Below are positions 36,238 through 44,737 of a stretch of 64,000 nucleotides of DNA, one piece after another; within the stretch, counting starts at the first letter, position 1, and each line of letters starts with the position of its first letter. The notes under the pieces were generated by a model that saw only the letters and a program-made list of their open reading frames with translations, was not told the DNA's origin and did not search any database. Where the stretch lies: assembly GCF_021354595.1 (NCBI RefSeq), contig NZ_JADWYJ010000002.1:372001-436000 (forward strand). Reading direction: 5' to 3'. The translations under genes and the position numbers were made by a program. The stretch comes from Maribellus sp. CM-23. Lineage in GTDB: Bacteria; Bacteroidota; Bacteroidia; Bacteroidales; Prolixibacteraceae.

Positions 36238-36465
36238 TTAATTTAAGATCATTTCTACATATCCCGCCGATTCTGTTTCTAAAACATCGTAAGAGCGGGC
36301 AAAATCCAGAATGTTCCGGATGGACTTTTCTGATGGTCCCATTTCTTCAGTTTCTAAAAGATCAACCCCATTCTCAGGTTCTGAGTTACCGATAAAATCG
36401 ACATTACTGTGAATATGACTGATACAATAAATCAAAGTAGAGAACTTTTGCATAGGCACTTTCAT
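36238..36465 (-). CDS. Small hypothetical protein downstream of a sigma factor
   Basis: 75 residues, acidic, no signal peptide or membrane helix. A central NGVDLLETEEMGPSEKSIRNILDFARSY stretch looks helical. It starts 53 bp after the sigma-factor stop, shares orientation and is followed by a terminator. I recall similar short ORFs beside sigma-70-family genes in Bacteroidota, but no function. A role in modulating the sigma factor is only a guess. Confidence 0.65.
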   Translation of the reverse strand: MKVPMQKFSTLIYCISHIHSNVDFIGNSEPENGVDLLETEEMGPSEKSIRNILDFARSYDVLETESAGYVEMILN

Positions 36466-36518
36466 TTTTTATTTACCTACAAAACGCCCCCTGTTTGTTA
36501 TTATTGTGTTAACGGAAG

Positions 36519-37112
36519 TTAAATCATTGTTAACGACAATTTCTTCTTGTCAATCAGTTTCCGAAGATTGATCAGCGCATAGCGCATTCGTCCCAAAGCG
36601 GTATTAATACTCACATCTGTCTGTTCCGCTATCTCCTTAAAACTCAGCCCCATGTAGTGACGCATATAGATCACTTGCTGCTGGTCTTCAGGCAATTCGA
36701 GGATCAGATCCTTTACTTCGCTTAATATTTGGGTATTTACCATTTCGTCTTCAATGGTCTGTTCCGAATATTTTTGGGAGTTAAAAATATCCACTTCCGA
36801 ACTGTCGTTTGAAACCGTTCCCTTTAGCTTTACTTTTCTGAAATGATCGATGATCAGGTTGTGCGAGATGCGCAATACCCAGGAAATAAATTTCCCATTC
36901 TCGATGTATTTACCTTTTTTCAGCGAGCGTATCACTTTAATGAACGTTTCCTGAAAAATATCTTCAGCCAGTTCCTGATTCTTAACAATCAACAGAATAT
37001 ATGAGAACACCCTGTTCTTATGTCTTAAAATTAATGTTTCCAGAGATTCTTGATCGCCGTCCACAAACCTTAGAACGAGCTCATTGTCGTTCAGTGAGTT
37101 AAGTTTGAGCAT
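36519..37112 (-). CDS. RNA polymerase sigma-70 family (ECF-type) factor
   Basis: 197 residues with region 2 (about 25-95; LAEDIFQETFIKVIRSL) and region 4 (about 130-185; LPEDQQQVIYMRHYMGLSFKEIAEQTDVSINTALGRM), the helix-turn-helix that reads the -35 element. No anti-sigma gene with a membrane helix is adjacent; only the small 75-residue gene follows. Its regulon is unknown. Confidence 0.9.
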   Translation of the reverse strand: MLKLNSLNDNELVLRFVDGDQESLETLILRHKNRVFSYILLIVKNQELAEDIFQETFIKVIRSLKKGKYIENGKFISWVLRISHNLIIDHFRKVKLKGTVSNDSSEVDIFNSQKYSEQTIEDEMVNTQILSEVKDLILELPEDQQQVIYMRHYMGLSFKEIAEQTDVSINTALGRMRYALINLRKLIDKKKLSLTMI

Positions 37113-37190
37113 TACCTTCTATTTAAGTGTAAACAAAAAGTAAAATTTTTCTATAGGCGTCAATTTTTAAGTGTGGTACAACTATTATTG

Positions 37191-37198
37191 TAATTTTG
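37191..37198 (+). promoter_or_regulatory. Probable -7 box of the uvrA promoter
   Basis: TAATTTTG, an exact TAnnTTTG match, in the gap between the divergent sigma factor and uvrA genes. It lies 75 bp before the uvrA ATG. Confidence 0.45.
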
Positions 37199-37273
37199 TG
37201 TGATCCAAAAATGGAACATTTCAACGAAAAATACAAGTTTTTTTAACGGATTATTGCATTTATCATCAAAATT

Positions 37274-40078
37274 ATGTCCAATAGTAAAAGCTCAAAATAC
37301 ATAGAAATTCAAAATGCCAGGGTCCACAACCTAAAGAACATCAGTTTAAAAATTCCCCGGAATAAGTTTATTGTTGTCACAGGAGTATCCGGATCGGGCA
37401 AGTCGTCGCTGGCTTTTGACACGCTTTTTGCTGAAGGACAGCGCCGGTATGTGGAGAGTCTTTCCTCCTATGCGCGTCAGTTCCTCGGAAGGATCAACAA
37501 ACCCGAAGTTGACTTCATCAACGGGATTCCGCCGGCCATTGCAATTGAACAAAAGGTAAATACAAGAAATCCGCGATCCACAGTGGGCACATCCACCGAG
37601 ATTTACGACTACCTGAAACTTCTGTTTGCGCGTATCGGAAAAACCTATTCCCCTGCTTCCGGGCAAATAGTAAGCAGGCATAGCGTAACCGATGTAGTCG
37701 ACTTTATCAATTCGTTTGAAGAAGGCACCCGCATCATTATTGCTTCGCCACTGATTCCCAAAAACGGAAGAAGCATTCTGGAAGAAGCCGAACTTTTGAT
37801 GCAACAGGGTTTTTCGCGCCTGGAGACCAACGATGAAATAATAAAGATCGACGAGCTGATTCTGGCCAAAAACAACGATTTCTGCAAAGGAAGCTGCAAC
37901 TTGGTTATCGACCGTCTGTCGGTACAGCGCGACGAAGATACCCAAAGCCGGATGGCCGACTCGGTTCAAACCGCCTTTTTTGAAGGGCGTGGCGAATGTA
38001 CCGTAAAAGCCTTTTTGCCCGGCGGTGTGGAGAGTGCACAATTTTCCAACCGCTTTGAAGCCGACGGCATGGAGTTCGAGGAACCAAGCGTTCACATGTT
38101 CAGCTTTAACAACCCGGTTGGTGCCTGCCCCACTTGCGAAGGCTACGGAAAAGTAATCGGGATCGACGAAGACCTGGTTATTCCGAATAAATCGCTTTCC
38201 ATTTATCAGGACGCCGTTGCCTGCTGGAAAGGCGAAAAAATGAGCGAATGGAAAAATGAACTGATCTACTCGGCCGAAAAATTCGGGTTCCCGATCCACA
38301 AACCCTTTTACGAGCTCACCGAAGAGCAAAAGTTCCTGATATGGACCGGCAACCAGTATTTCCAGGGATTAAATGCCTTCTTTAAGTTTCTTGAGGAAAA
38401 CAGCTACAAAATACAATACCGCGTAATGCTATCACGCTACCGCGGCAAAACCATTTGTCCCGAATGCAAAGGCAGCCGGTTAAAACGCGAAGCCGGTTAT
38501 GTAAAAATCGCCGGAAAATCGCTTCAGGAACTAGTCTTGATGCCGGTTACCGAATTGCAGGAATTTTTCCGTCAACTGGAATTAACTCCACACGATGTTG
38601 AAATTGCCAAAAGAATCCTCATCGAAATTAACAACCGGCTTGTATTTCTTTGCGATGTAGGACTGGGTTACCTTACCCTTAACCGTTTATCTTCCACACT
38701 TTCGGGAGGAGAGTCGCAACGTATTAACCTGGCCACATCGCTGGGAAGCAGCCTTGTGGGCTCACTTTATATTTTAGATGAACCCAGCATCGGTCTTCAT
38801 TCCAGGGACACTGAAAAACTGATAAAAGTATTGCGGCGCCTGCAAATGATCGGGAATACCGTTTTTGTGGTGGAACACGACGAAGAGATCATTCGAGCGG
38901 CTGATGAAGTGATCGATATTGGCCCGCTGGCAGGACAACACGGTGGCGAAGTGGTTTTCCAGGGAAACCACGAGGAGCTGGCAAAAAAACCGGAGAGTCT
39001 GACCACCAAATACCTGACCGGCATTGAAAAGATCGCGGTTCCTGCGCGCCGGCGCAAGTGGACCAACTTTATTGAAGTGGTAGGAGCACGCGAAAACAAC
39101 CTGAAAAACATCCGGGTAAAGTTTCCGCTGAATACAATGACGGTGGTGACCGGAGTTAGTGGTTCAGGAAAATCGTCATTGGTCACCAAAATTCTGACGC
39201 CTGCGCTTACGAAAATACTAGGTGGCTACGGCGAACGAACCGGCCATCACGATGCCGTTCTGGGCGACTACAAAATGCTGGATGCCATTGAATTTATCGA
39301 TCAAAACCCGATTGGAAAATCATCGCGTTCCAACCCGGTGACTTACCTGAAAGCCTACGACGAAATCCGAAAACTATTTTCGGAACAACAGGCGGCAAAA
39401 ATACAGGGACTAAAAGCCTCTCATTTCTCGTTTAACGTGGATGGTGGCCGTTGCGATGAGTGCCAGGGAGAAGGAACCATTAAAGTGGAAATGCAGTTTT
39501 TGGCCGATGTTTTCCTGGTTTGCGAAAGCTGTGGCGGAAAACGTTTCAAAGAAGATGTTCTGGATGTTCGTTATCATGACCACAACATCGACGACATTCT
39601 GAATCTCACGGTTAATCAGGCCATCGAATTATTTGCAAAAGGGAAAAGTTCGACCGAAAAGAAAATTGTGAAACGCCTGCAACCTTTGCAGGATGTTGGA
39701 TTGGGATACATAAAACTCGGGCAGTCGTCGAGTACTCTTTCCGGGGGAGAAAGCCAACGTGTGAAACTGGCCTCGTTCCTGGCGCGCGAGAAAGATGCCC
39801 CTACCCTTTTTGTTTTTGACGAGCCGACTACCGGTCTGCACTTCCACGACATCCGGAAACTACTTGATTCTTTTAACGCCTTGATCTCTCGCGGACATTC
39901 GATTATTGTTATCGAGCACAACATGGAAGTGATCAAATGCGCTGATTGGATCATCGATCTGGGGCCGGAAGGTGGTGACAAAGGAGGAAAACTCGTATTT
40001 GAAGGACTTCCTGAAGATTTGATCGGGATGGAAGATTCATATACAGGACAGGCTTTGAAAGAAAAATTAACGACGTAG
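37274..40078 (+). CDS. uvrA: Excinuclease ABC subunit A
   Basis: 934 residues. DNA damage-sensing ATPase of nucleotide excision repair. Two ABC modules are visible: Walker [15 protein letters not shown] (about 35-48) and [13 protein letters not shown] (about 625), and two LSGGESQR signatures. Zinc-binding pairs CPTC and CPEC lie in the first half and CDEC and CESC in the second. The 3' end overlaps the convergent membrane protein gene by 12 bp. Confidence 0.96.
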   Translation: MSNSKSSKYIEIQNARVHNLKNISLKIPRNKFIVVTGVSGSGKSSLAFDTLFAEGQRRYVESLSSYARQFLGRINKPEVDFINGIPPAIAIEQKVNTRNPRSTVGTSTEIYDYLKLLFARIGKTYSPASGQIVSRHSVTDVVDFINSFEEGTRIIIASPLIPKNGRSILEEAELLMQQGFSRLETNDEIIKIDELILAKNNDFCKGSCNLVIDRLSVQRDEDTQSRMADSVQTAFFEGRGECTVKAFLPGGVESAQFSNRFEADGMEFEEPSVHMFSFNNPVGACPTCEGYGKVIGIDEDLVIPNKSLSIYQDAVACWKGEKMSEWKNELIYSAEKFGFPIHKPFYELTEEQKFLIWTGNQYFQGLNAFFKFLEENSYKIQYRVMLSRYRGKTICPECKGSRLKREAGYVKIAGKSLQELVLMPVTELQEFFRQLELTPHDVEIAKRILIEINNRLVFLCDVGLGYLTLNRLSSTLSGGESQRINLATSLGSSLVGSLYILDEPSIGLHSRDTEKLIKVLRRLQMIGNTVFVVEHDEEIIRAADEVIDIGPLAGQHGGEVVFQGNHEELAKKPESLTTKYLTGIEKIAVPARRRKWTNFIEVVGARENNLKNIRVKFPLNTMTVVTGVSGSGKSSLVTKILTPALTKILGGYGERTGHHDAVLGDYKMLDAIEFIDQNPIGKSSRSNPVTYLKAYDEIRKLFSEQQAAKIQGLKASHFSFNVDGGRCDECQGEGTIKVEMQFLADVFLVCESCGGKRFKEDVLDVRYHDHNIDDILNLTVNQAIELFAKGKSSTEKKIVKRLQPLQDVGLGYIKLGQSSSTLSGGESQRVKLASFLAREKDAPTLFVFDEPTTGLHFHDIRKLLDSFNALISRGHSIIVIEHNMEVIKCADWIIDLGPEGGDKGGKLVFEGLPEDLIGMEDSYTGQALKEKLTT

Positions 40079-40495
40079 GGTTCTGCCAACTAAAGAATAG
40101 ATTCCCGCCACAATCAAAACAACAAGGGGGAGAATCAGAATTACGCCGGTGATAGCCATCCAGAAAGTAAAGTTCAGCGGAGCATTTTGAAAGGAAAATG
40201 ACCAGTTGCCCGAAAGCAAAAAGGAAATGATTCCCCAGGCGATTGCAAGAATAAAATTGACATTCAGTATTTTCTTTGCTGTCCGCCAAATAATTCCTGA
40301 ATGTTTTCCTGCCACAAAGCTGCGGGTCAGATACGCATAAGCCACAAGCATACTCCAGGAGATTAGTGTCCCAAATGGCAAATGAATTTGCCCGATCAAT
40401 TCATAGGTAAGTATTTCAGGGGTTATTCGATAAAAATACACCATCAGTAAAACCCAATTAAGCAGGGCAATTATCTTTATAATTTTACTTCGCAT
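40067..40495 (-). CDS. Small integral membrane protein
   Basis: 142 residues with about four hydrophobic helices and a basic N terminus (MRSKIIKIIALLNWVLL). The frame extends to a Met at 40510. Both starts lie inside the end of the MATE gene, so the two are probably co-translated. No family recognised. Confidence 0.65.
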   Translation of the reverse strand: MRSKIIKIIALLNWVLLMVYFYRITPEILTYELIGQIHLPFGTLISWSMLVAYAYLTRSFVAGKHSGIIWRTAKKILNVNFILAIAWGIISFLLSGNWSFSFQNAPLNFTFWMAITGVILILPLVVLIVAGIYSLVGRTLRR

Positions 40496-41849
40496 TACTT
40501 TCACCAACAATTAAAGGTAAACGTTTCCATTCGCGGGTCAACATAAAAGCAACCACTATTGCCGACAAAAAATCGGAAATCGGGAAGCTCATCCAAATGC
40601 CGTCAATCTGAAAAATACCGGGTAAAACAAGCAACAAAGGAATCAGCGCAATCACTTGTCTGAACAACGTAGCAAACATCGACAAACCAGCTTTTCCGAT
40701 CGCCTGAAAAAAGTTGGAGGCCACCACCTGGAAACCAACAAAGGGGAAAGCCAGCACAAAAATCCGCAGTCCCCGCGACGCGATTTCGTAAAGCTGCTGA
40801 CTGTCGCTGTTAAACACCTTAATGATAATTCCGGGGAAAAATTCGATAAACACAAATGCACCGACCGAAATTAGCGTAGCTGCCACCAACGAAATACGCA
40901 GGGCATGTTTGATTCGTTCCACCGATTTGGCTCCGTAACTAAACCCGATAATGGGCTGCGAAGCCATATTCAGCGCCACAATGGCCATCACTACCAGAGA
41001 AACCACCGAATTGATGATTCCCATAGCACCAACAGCCAAATCACCTCCAAAGCCGATCAGTTGCTTGTTGAGTAATCCTTGGACAAAACTGCTGCTTATT
41101 TGCATCGAAAAAGGTGCCATCCCAATCGCCACAATTTCCAGCAAAATGTACCAGTCGATCCTTATATTCTTTAATCTTAAGCGAAGAACTGCCCGCTTAC
41201 TCCACAAGAAATGGAAAAGAACCCAGGCCATTAACACAAACATGGAAATAACGGTTGCGTAAGCAGCTCCTTTTACTCCCATATCGAGCCAGAAAATAAA
41301 AATCGGGTCCAGAATCAGGTTGGTGACTGAGCTCAACAACATCGAAATCATGGCGATCCGGGCATTTCCTTCGGAACGGATTACGTTATTCAGCGAAAAG
41401 CCTACGATCATAAAAAGAGTTCCGGCCAGAACAATGTCCAGGTAATCATTGGCATACTGAAAGGTTTCCTCCGTCGATCCAAAAGATTTTAAGATGGGAA
41501 CTTTAAAAATGTAGGTTACTACTGTAATCAAAAGCGACACAATTACCATCAGCACAAAGCCTGTTCCCAGCGTCTGCTCGGCGCGGTCCATTTGTTTTTT
41601 CCCCATGTTGATGGAAACATAAACACCGGTTCCGATCCCGATCAGCATCCCAAATCCCATCATCACCAGCATAATCGGGAAAATAACCGAAACACCCGAA
41701 AGTGCCTCTGCCCCAACTCCCTGCCCAATAAAGATCCGGTCAACAATATTGTACAGTGCATTGACAAACACACCCACAAAGGCCGGAATAAAGTATTTCA
41801 GCATTAACCGGCCAACATTAGCCTCCTTTAACTCTTCAATATTTTTCAT
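40485..41849 (-). CDS. MATE family efflux transporter
   Basis: 454 residues with 12 helices in two bundles. The pattern of a first helix after MKNIEELKEANVGRLMLKYF, then IGQGVGAEALSGVSVIFP, and in the second half GFGGDLAVGAMGIINSV is typical of MATE pumps of the DinF/NorM/MepA type, which export drugs or organic cations in exchange for Na+ or H+. The frame runs upstream to 41882, but the Met at 41849 fits the usual N terminus. Confidence 0.9.
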   Translation of the reverse strand: MKNIEELKEANVGRLMLKYFIPAFVGVFVNALYNIVDRIFIGQGVGAEALSGVSVIFPIMLVMMGFGMLIGIGTGVYVSINMGKKQMDRAEQTLGTGFVLMVIVSLLITVVTYIFKVPILKSFGSTEETFQYANDYLDIVLAGTLFMIVGFSLNNVIRSEGNARIAMISMLLSSVTNLILDPIFIFWLDMGVKGAAYATVISMFVLMAWVLFHFLWSKRAVLRLRLKNIRIDWYILLEIVAIGMAPFSMQISSSFVQGLLNKQLIGFGGDLAVGAMGIINSVVSLVVMAIVALNMASQPIIGFSYGAKSVERIKHALRISLVAATLISVGAFVFIEFFPGIIIKVFNSDSQQLYEIASRGLRIFVLAFPFVGFQVVASNFFQAIGKAGLSMFATLFRQVIALIPLLLVLPGIFQIDGIWMSFPISDFLSAIVVAFMLTREWKRLPLIVGESNAK

Positions 41850-41955
41850 GAATGGCCCAAAGGTACCGAATAATGGAAACATTTAAGAACGAGCTTTGTT
41901 TTGGCTCATTTATTAACGTATTTTTACAGCCGTTCAACAGAAGAAAATCAGACAA

Positions 41956-42462
41956 ATGAAACAGCAAAAGATAGATACAGCAACAAGAGATAAACTGTTT
42001 TCGGCCAATGCAGAAACGGTTTTGGCAGCCGTAGAATCACTGCGCGAAAAAGGAAACAAAGAATATCTTCCGATGCTTTTTGAAATCCTGCTTTCAGTTC
42101 CGGAAGCAGAAGTAAAAGATGCTATTTTGAAGTTGCTGGGAAACGTGAAAGACAAGGAAACCATTCCGGTTTTTATCGAAGTTCTTCAGAATGAAAAATA
42201 CAAAAACATAAGAAAAGAGATCATCACCACCTGCTGGCAAAACGGGCTGGACTTTGGCAGCTATATGGGAGTTTTTGCCGACCTCGTAATTTCTGAAAGC
42301 TGGGAGGTTGCTTTTGAGGCCTTTACAGTCATTGAAAACCTGGAGCATTTTCCACCGGAGGAGGAGTTCAAGGCGATCCGTCTGAAAATTGCGGGAGCCT
42401 TACGAACGGCTGACGAACGCAAACAGTACTTTCTGGAAGAGATCTTACGAATGTCCTCCTAA
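41956..42462 (+). CDS. HEAT-repeat-like protein
   Basis: 168 residues forming about four helical pairs with the periodicity of HEAT repeats (EYLPMLFEILLSVPEAEVKDAILKLLGNVKDKETIPVFIEVL). Cytosolic, no catalytic motif; probably a protein-interaction scaffold. It ends 14 bp before the first PorP/SprF gene and may be co-transcribed with it. Confidence 0.75.
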   Translation: MKQQKIDTATRDKLFSANAETVLAAVESLREKGNKEYLPMLFEILLSVPEAEVKDAILKLLGNVKDKETIPVFIEVLQNEKYKNIRKEIITTCWQNGLDFGSYMGVFADLVISESWEVAFEAFTVIENLEHFPPEEEFKAIRLKIAGALRTADERKQYFLEEILRMSS

Positions 42463-42476
42463 AAAGAGGTGAATAA

Positions 42477-43451
42477 TTGAAAGTTGCGGTAAAAATAGGG
42501 GTTCTGTGTATGTTTGCCTGTGCAAACCTGCTGGCGCATGCGCAAAACGAAAGCCAGCTAAGTCCGCTTTGGAATCCCGTAATCGCCAACCCCGGATTTG
42601 CAGGGTTTGACAACACCACTTCCCTGCGAACCGGCAACCACTTTTACCAGCTGAATGACTCCATAGCCTTCAATCTTTTTTACGCCACTTACGATACGTA
42701 TTCCGACAAACTGAAAGGCGGAATTGCGTTCTATTTCCAGCAGGGACTGATTGGCAGCCGCAACATCAGTACCACCGAAGCCGGTTTTAGCTATGCAGGA
42801 TTTCCGAAAAAAACAAAAAACGGCACCATCCGTCTTTCGGCAGGCGGCTATATTTTAATGGCGACCAAGCAATGGTGGGTTCACACGCTCGACCGGATGT
42901 TGATTGATCCCGAAACACCATCGAACCTCCCGGGCCCAGAGTTCATGCGTTATGTGATAGTCAAACCACGGGTTGGTTTTTTATGGGACACGGAAGCACT
43001 TACCTGCGGAATGACCATGAGTGTTCCCCTGAAAATGGACATGGCCACCGACTCGCTCGACACAAAAAACAACCCGGTCAGCCTTGTTCTCTACCTGTCA
43101 AAAAAGAACCGAGGTTTTAAAAACGGGCTCCGCTCCAGACCTTTTATCCTCACTCCCGAACTGATTGTGTCGTACAACACCGACCTGTTTTTGAGCCGGT
43201 TCAGAGTGTTTACCCAACACACCCGTCATACGCTGGGAGCTTTTCTTCAAAGCGATTTTACCAACAACGTTCACACCCTGGGAGGCACCGTTGGCTATGC
43301 CAGTGATTATACCCGGATTGACTTGAGTGCCGGGGCCGGAATTCCGGGAATTTCAGACGAAATTGGCTTTTGTGTAGAACTTGCCCTGCGCGTTACCATT
43401 CCTGAAATTGATTACACCCGAATTAATCCGTGGGCAGTTAAAAGAAAGTAG
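42477..43451 (+). CDS. PorP/SprF-family outer membrane protein (TTG start)
   Basis: 324 residues. Signal peptide followed by the family hallmark PLWNPVIANPGFAGFDNT and a beta-barrel. PorP/SprF proteins help type IX secretion substrates of the CHU_C/type B class reach or stay on the surface. No ATG precedes the signal peptide's basic start; a TTG at 42477 gives MKVAVKIGVLCMFA, which is the better signal peptide than the internal ATG at 42510. An AGAGGTG lies 7 bp upstream. Confidence 0.85.
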   Translation: MKVAVKIGVLCMFACANLLAHAQNESQLSPLWNPVIANPGFAGFDNTTSLRTGNHFYQLNDSIAFNLFYATYDTYSDKLKGGIAFYFQQGLIGSRNISTTEAGFSYAGFPKKTKNGTIRLSAGGYILMATKQWWVHTLDRMLIDPETPSNLPGPEFMRYVIVKPRVGFLWDTEALTCGMTMSVPLKMDMATDSLDTKNNPVSLVLYLSKKNRGFKNGLRSRPFILTPELIVSYNTDLFLSRFRVFTQHTRHTLGAFLQSDFTNNVHTLGGTVGYASDYTRIDLSAGAGIPGISDEIGFCVELALRVTIPEIDYTRINPWAVKRK

Positions 43452-43497
43452 AAATGATTTTGTACTTTGGCCGGCCTAACAACTTAACCGGGATCTG

Positions 43498-44478
43498 ATG
43501 AACCTTGGTAGACTCGTGTATATAGTGCTCTTTTTCCCCGTTGTACTCTTCGCTCAAGATCCGGGGTATTCGCAGTTTTTTGCCAATCCGCTTCATTTGA
43601 ATCCGGCTTTTGCCGGCACCTCGGAGCTTCCGCGTGCTGTTGCCAATTACCGGAATCAGTGGCCTCAAAACGGCTCTGCATTCAGCAACTATTCTGTTTC
43701 GTATGACCGCCTAACCCAAAACCTGAAATCAGGGATCGGATTTCAACTCTATTACGACCGCGAACCCAACGCCATCGTAAACACAACTTCAGCCAATGTG
43801 GCCTATTCTCATCATGTTCAACTGGGAAAAGAGACGTTTATGACCCTCGGGTTACAGGGAGGCCTCATGGTAAAACAGTTCGATCTTAACCAACTGGTAT
43901 TCCCCTCCAACATCGATCAGATCTCCGGAGTGATTACCGGTAGTGCTCCCTTGACAGTTTCCAACGACCGAAAGATATTCCCCGATTTTGCCTTTGGAAC
44001 AGTGGGACAATACCGCGAAGTATTCTGGGGAGCAAGTGTTCACCACCTTAACCAGCCCAACGAGTCGATTATTGAAGGAGATCAGAAAGGCAGACTACCT
44101 ATGAAAATAACCATACACGCAGGTGCCCGTTCAAAAAATTTCCATCACGGACTCTTGTCGCGCGAATACAAGCTTTCGCCCAACATACTTTACCAGCAAC
44201 AGGGAAGCTTTAAACAGTTAAACCTGGGAATTTATATGATTGAAAAAGCATTTGTATTTGGCGGCTGGTTCAGAAACAATCTTGACAAACGCCCCGATGC
44301 CATCATAGCACTAATAGGACTTGCCCGCGAGAAATTCCAGTTTGGCTATAGCTTTGACTACACGCTTTCGAAATTATCTAACTACAGCTACGGTTCTCAC
44401 GAAATATCACTGACATTTTTTATGAATGTTAAAAGAAAAAGAGTTATACAAAACAAGTTGCTGGTACCGATGATTTAA
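43498..44478 (+). CDS. PorP/SprF-family outer membrane protein
   Basis: 326 residues, signal peptide cut near VLFAQ. The diagnostic motif is YSQFFANPLHLNPAFAGT, followed by NYRNQWP and a barrel of repeated amphipathic strands. It lies 46 bp after the first PorP/SprF gene and faces the type B T9SS substrate gene. Confidence 0.9.
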   Translation: MNLGRLVYIVLFFPVVLFAQDPGYSQFFANPLHLNPAFAGTSELPRAVANYRNQWPQNGSAFSNYSVSYDRLTQNLKSGIGFQLYYDREPNAIVNTTSANVAYSHHVQLGKETFMTLGLQGGLMVKQFDLNQLVFPSNIDQISGVITGSAPLTVSNDRKIFPDFAFGTVGQYREVFWGASVHHLNQPNESIIEGDQKGRLPMKITIHAGARSKNFHHGLLSREYKLSPNILYQQQGSFKQLNLGIYMIEKAFVFGGWFRNNLDKRPDAIIALIGLAREKFQFGYSFDYTLSKLSNYSYGSHEISLTFFMNVKRKRVIQNKLLVPMI

Positions 44479-44651
44479 TGAGTGGTTGCCTTCCATTCCT
44501 CATGTTTCATCTCCCACGGCACCACAAACTGCTGTTCAACCGTCTCCCAACTTTTTTTCACAACCTTCACCCGATACCCTTTAAATACCTGATACTTTTT
44601 GTCAGCCAAATCTCTTCTGGTCCTCTCCATTTTGTTCATTTTTTCACTCAT
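44475..44651 (-). CDS. Small basic ORF, hypothetical
   Basis: 58 codons, MSEKMNKMERTRRDLADKKY at the start and ending EEWKATTH. Rich in K and E with aromatic residues, no hydrophobic helix. It lies between the convergent PorP/SprF and CHU_C genes and overlaps the PorP stop by 4 bp. A same-register plus-strand frame (44478-44681) looks less protein-like and is treated as its shadow. No known family. Confidence 0.4.
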   Translation of the reverse strand: MSEKMNKMERTRRDLADKKYQVFKGYRVKVVKKSWETVEQQFVVPWEMKHEEWKATTH

Positions 44652-44737
44652 CAAATGGAGTCTACAAGTTACAAAAATTAGCAGCCAATTAAAATGTTGA
44701 AGAGAATGTGGAATGTTAATATTTTGAAAAGAAAAGG

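Noticed and set aside
37346..38329. 327-codon open frame antisense to uvrA
   Set aside because: Lies wholly inside the uvrA coding region; composition (F, G, V runs without a start context) is typical of a shadow frame.
44478..44681. 67-codon plus-strand frame after the second PorP/SprF gene
   Set aside because: Rich in H, P and F with no domain; it mirrors the more plausible minus-strand 58-codon frame.
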